From Sipunculus nudus (lineage: Eukaryota > Annelida > Sipuncula > Golfingiida > Sipunculidae): a stretch of DNA of 64,000 nt. This document shows, one piece after another, positions 62,600 through 64,000 of this stretch. A program made the position numbers and the translations under genes. The stretch lies in NCBI GenBank assembly GCA_026874595.1, contig CM049308.1, forward strand, positions 76,852,124-76,916,123, in the 5' to 3' direction. The notes beneath the pieces are model-generated. The model was not told the DNA's origin, made no database searches, and was given only the letters and a program-made list of their open reading frames with translations. The number at the start of each line of letters is the position of its first letter. The first letter of the stretch is position 1.

Positions 62600-62860
62600 T
62601 TCTGGACACCGGCTGGCAGCACCTCACTGGACACCCGCTGGCAGCACCTCACTGGACACCCGCTGCATGGAGGTACCTCACTGGACACTTGGCAGCAGCA
62701 CCTCACTGGACAGCATCAAACTGGTCACTGGGCAGCGGAACCTCACTGGTCAGCACCTAACTGGTCACTGGGAAGCGGCACCTCACAGCGCAACACCTAA
62801 CTGGTCACTTGGCAGCGGTACCTCACTGGTCACTGGACAGCGGCACCTCGTGTCTCTGTA
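62600..62860 (+). repeat. Minisatellite, ~27-bp unit with GGCAGCACCTCACTGGACAC
   Basis: About nine imperfect units, regular at the left end and variable to the right (GGCAGCGG, CACCTAACTGGTCACTGG). The 64-aa ORF through it is a repeat artefact. Confidence 0.8.
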
Positions 62861-63804
62861 GGCGCCACTTTGTGTCTGACCCCTAAATAATCGTCTGCAC
62901 GTCCTTAAATACCCTTCTTCTACCACGGAAACTTATTTATATTCATAAGACGAATACAATGGATCGTCTTCTTATCCTACTTTGGCCCATCTATATTCAT
63001 TAGCACGCGGAATACTAAAACAGACTGGGTAAAAACACGGTAATTCTAAAGCGATCGCTTTTTAACAAAAGGCATAACTAGAGCGATTCAACAAAGGCCT
63101 GCAATGCACACAACAAATTGTCATTGAAAGCGGCCATTGTTAAAGGAAAAAATGCTCTGACCGGCGCTACAATTCTCGTTCAACAAATACAAATGTACCG
63201 CTAATTCGGTACAGTTAATCAGAGAAATGAAATTTAAACAAAGTGACACGATCTATTTCGTGACACTTGTTACGTTGAAAATTGCAACCTTGCTAGTTCC
63301 ATGCATGTTCGTTGATTTATTTTTGTATCCAGCAGCTTTAATTAATGATAGCTTTGCCTCAGCAGGCAACAGGAAACATTGATGGTCGTCATACAGAGGG
63401 GATTTCAATTTGCCCTCCCATACAATCAGGCGTGTATTTCTTTTAAGGAGTTCGTATATGAAGTAGTATGGACGACATTTGCAGTGCAGTCTTCGGCATT
63501 ACTTCCATTACGACACAGTGCAAACCCTATTGTTTTAATTCGAACGTCTTACGAGTCGTATGATAAGGTCATGCATGGATATTTAATAATTACCTACAAC
63601 TGAAAATATGTAAATGAAAAGTGCATGCACAGTGCAGCCTAATAGTTCCATATCATAACTAGTTTGTTCACCTTGAACATATTTTATGTGGTGCAGATGA
63701 ACCGAAATTTGTCCGATCACGGTGAGATCCGACTATAGGTCGGATCCGCACCAGCTCCCTCAGCTAAAATCAAGATAGACAGGATGATTTTGATCCGGGC
63801 TTAT
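62861..63804. other. Spacer, no gene seen
   Basis: A hairpin TGTCACGAA/TTCGTGACA type motif lies near 63243-63268 and GGTCGGATC/GATCCGAC near 63725-63747. A 74-aa frame at 63379-63603 is unsupported. Confidence 0.35.
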
Positions 63805-64000
63805 ATGGCGAAAGTAGTGGATACTGATAGACATTTTGAAGCGATAGTTGTTGAGAATGACACACCAAGCGAAGCGCAAAAGGACCAAAGTACCTCGCGA
63901 GGTTAACTCCGGACCAGCACGCACTGAAACACAAGAAGAAAGTCGGACGAGCAAGCAGAGCACCAGCAAATACGCCCACTCCGAGCAGAACGCCTGTACA
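63805..64000 (+). other. Possible gene start cut by the window edge
   Basis: GC content rises and stops become rare in all three plus frames. One frame opens at ATG 63805 (MAKVVDTDRHFEAIVVENDT..., 33 codons, TAA at 63904, donor-like GAG|GTTAAC just before). Another opens at ATG 63857 (MTHQAKRKRTKVPREVNSGP...) and is open to the end of the window. This could be a 5' exon, but the frame cannot be chosen. Confidence 0.2.

Overview
The window looks like nuclear genomic DNA of an invertebrate animal. It is AT-rich, its genes are split by GT-AG introns of about 0.5-4 kb, and it is full of (TA)n microsatellites, minisatellites and degenerate dispersed repeats. The repeat style, together with a GPR176-type receptor and a GST gene pair, suggests a lophotrochozoan such as a mollusc or brachiopod. 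This is an inference from style, not from a diagnostic marker. Most short open frames are chance ORFs or read-through of repeats. Coding exons were assembled by hand from splice signals, phase and protein continuity.

Layout. 1-1.2 kb: a dispersed repeat and a (TG/AG)n tract. 1.28-4.05 kb: a four-exon cytosolic glutathione S-transferase gene (238 aa). 4.05-11.2 kb: intergenic, mostly repeats, including a ~275-bp tandem array at 9.0-10.3 kb. 11.23-15.06 kb: a second GST copy with identical exon lengths and intron phases (217/135/154/211 coding nt). 19.1-19.57 kb: a possible two-exon gene for a 47-aa protein. It converges tail-to-tail on an intronless 268-aa orphan gene on the minus strand (19.75-20.56 kb). 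20.8-46.8 kb: a long gene-poor stretch with tandem repeats, a hAT-like inverted-repeat element at 28.9-29.8 kb and two or three isolated candidate first exons. 46.86-53.72 kb: a three-exon class A GPCR (620 aa) that most resembles the orphan receptor GPR176. 54.57-59.4 kb: a ~52-bp satellite split by a young 4.26-kb LTR retrotransposon with nearly identical LTRs and a 4-bp target duplication. 59.4-64 kb: more microsatellites and repeats, with a possible gene start at the right edge.

The two GSTs are a local duplication. They would act in glutathione-dependent detoxification or prostanoid/eicosanoid-type chemistry in the cytosol. The GPCR is an unrelated plasma-membrane receptor, and nothing suggests that the genes here work together. 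The best-supported unusual items are the LTR element caught inside the satellite, the uneven divergence of the GST pair, the GPR176-like receptor lacking the TM2 aspartate, and the small spliced gene facing the orphan disordered-protein gene. No bacterial-type system, CRISPR array or viral gene was recognised.
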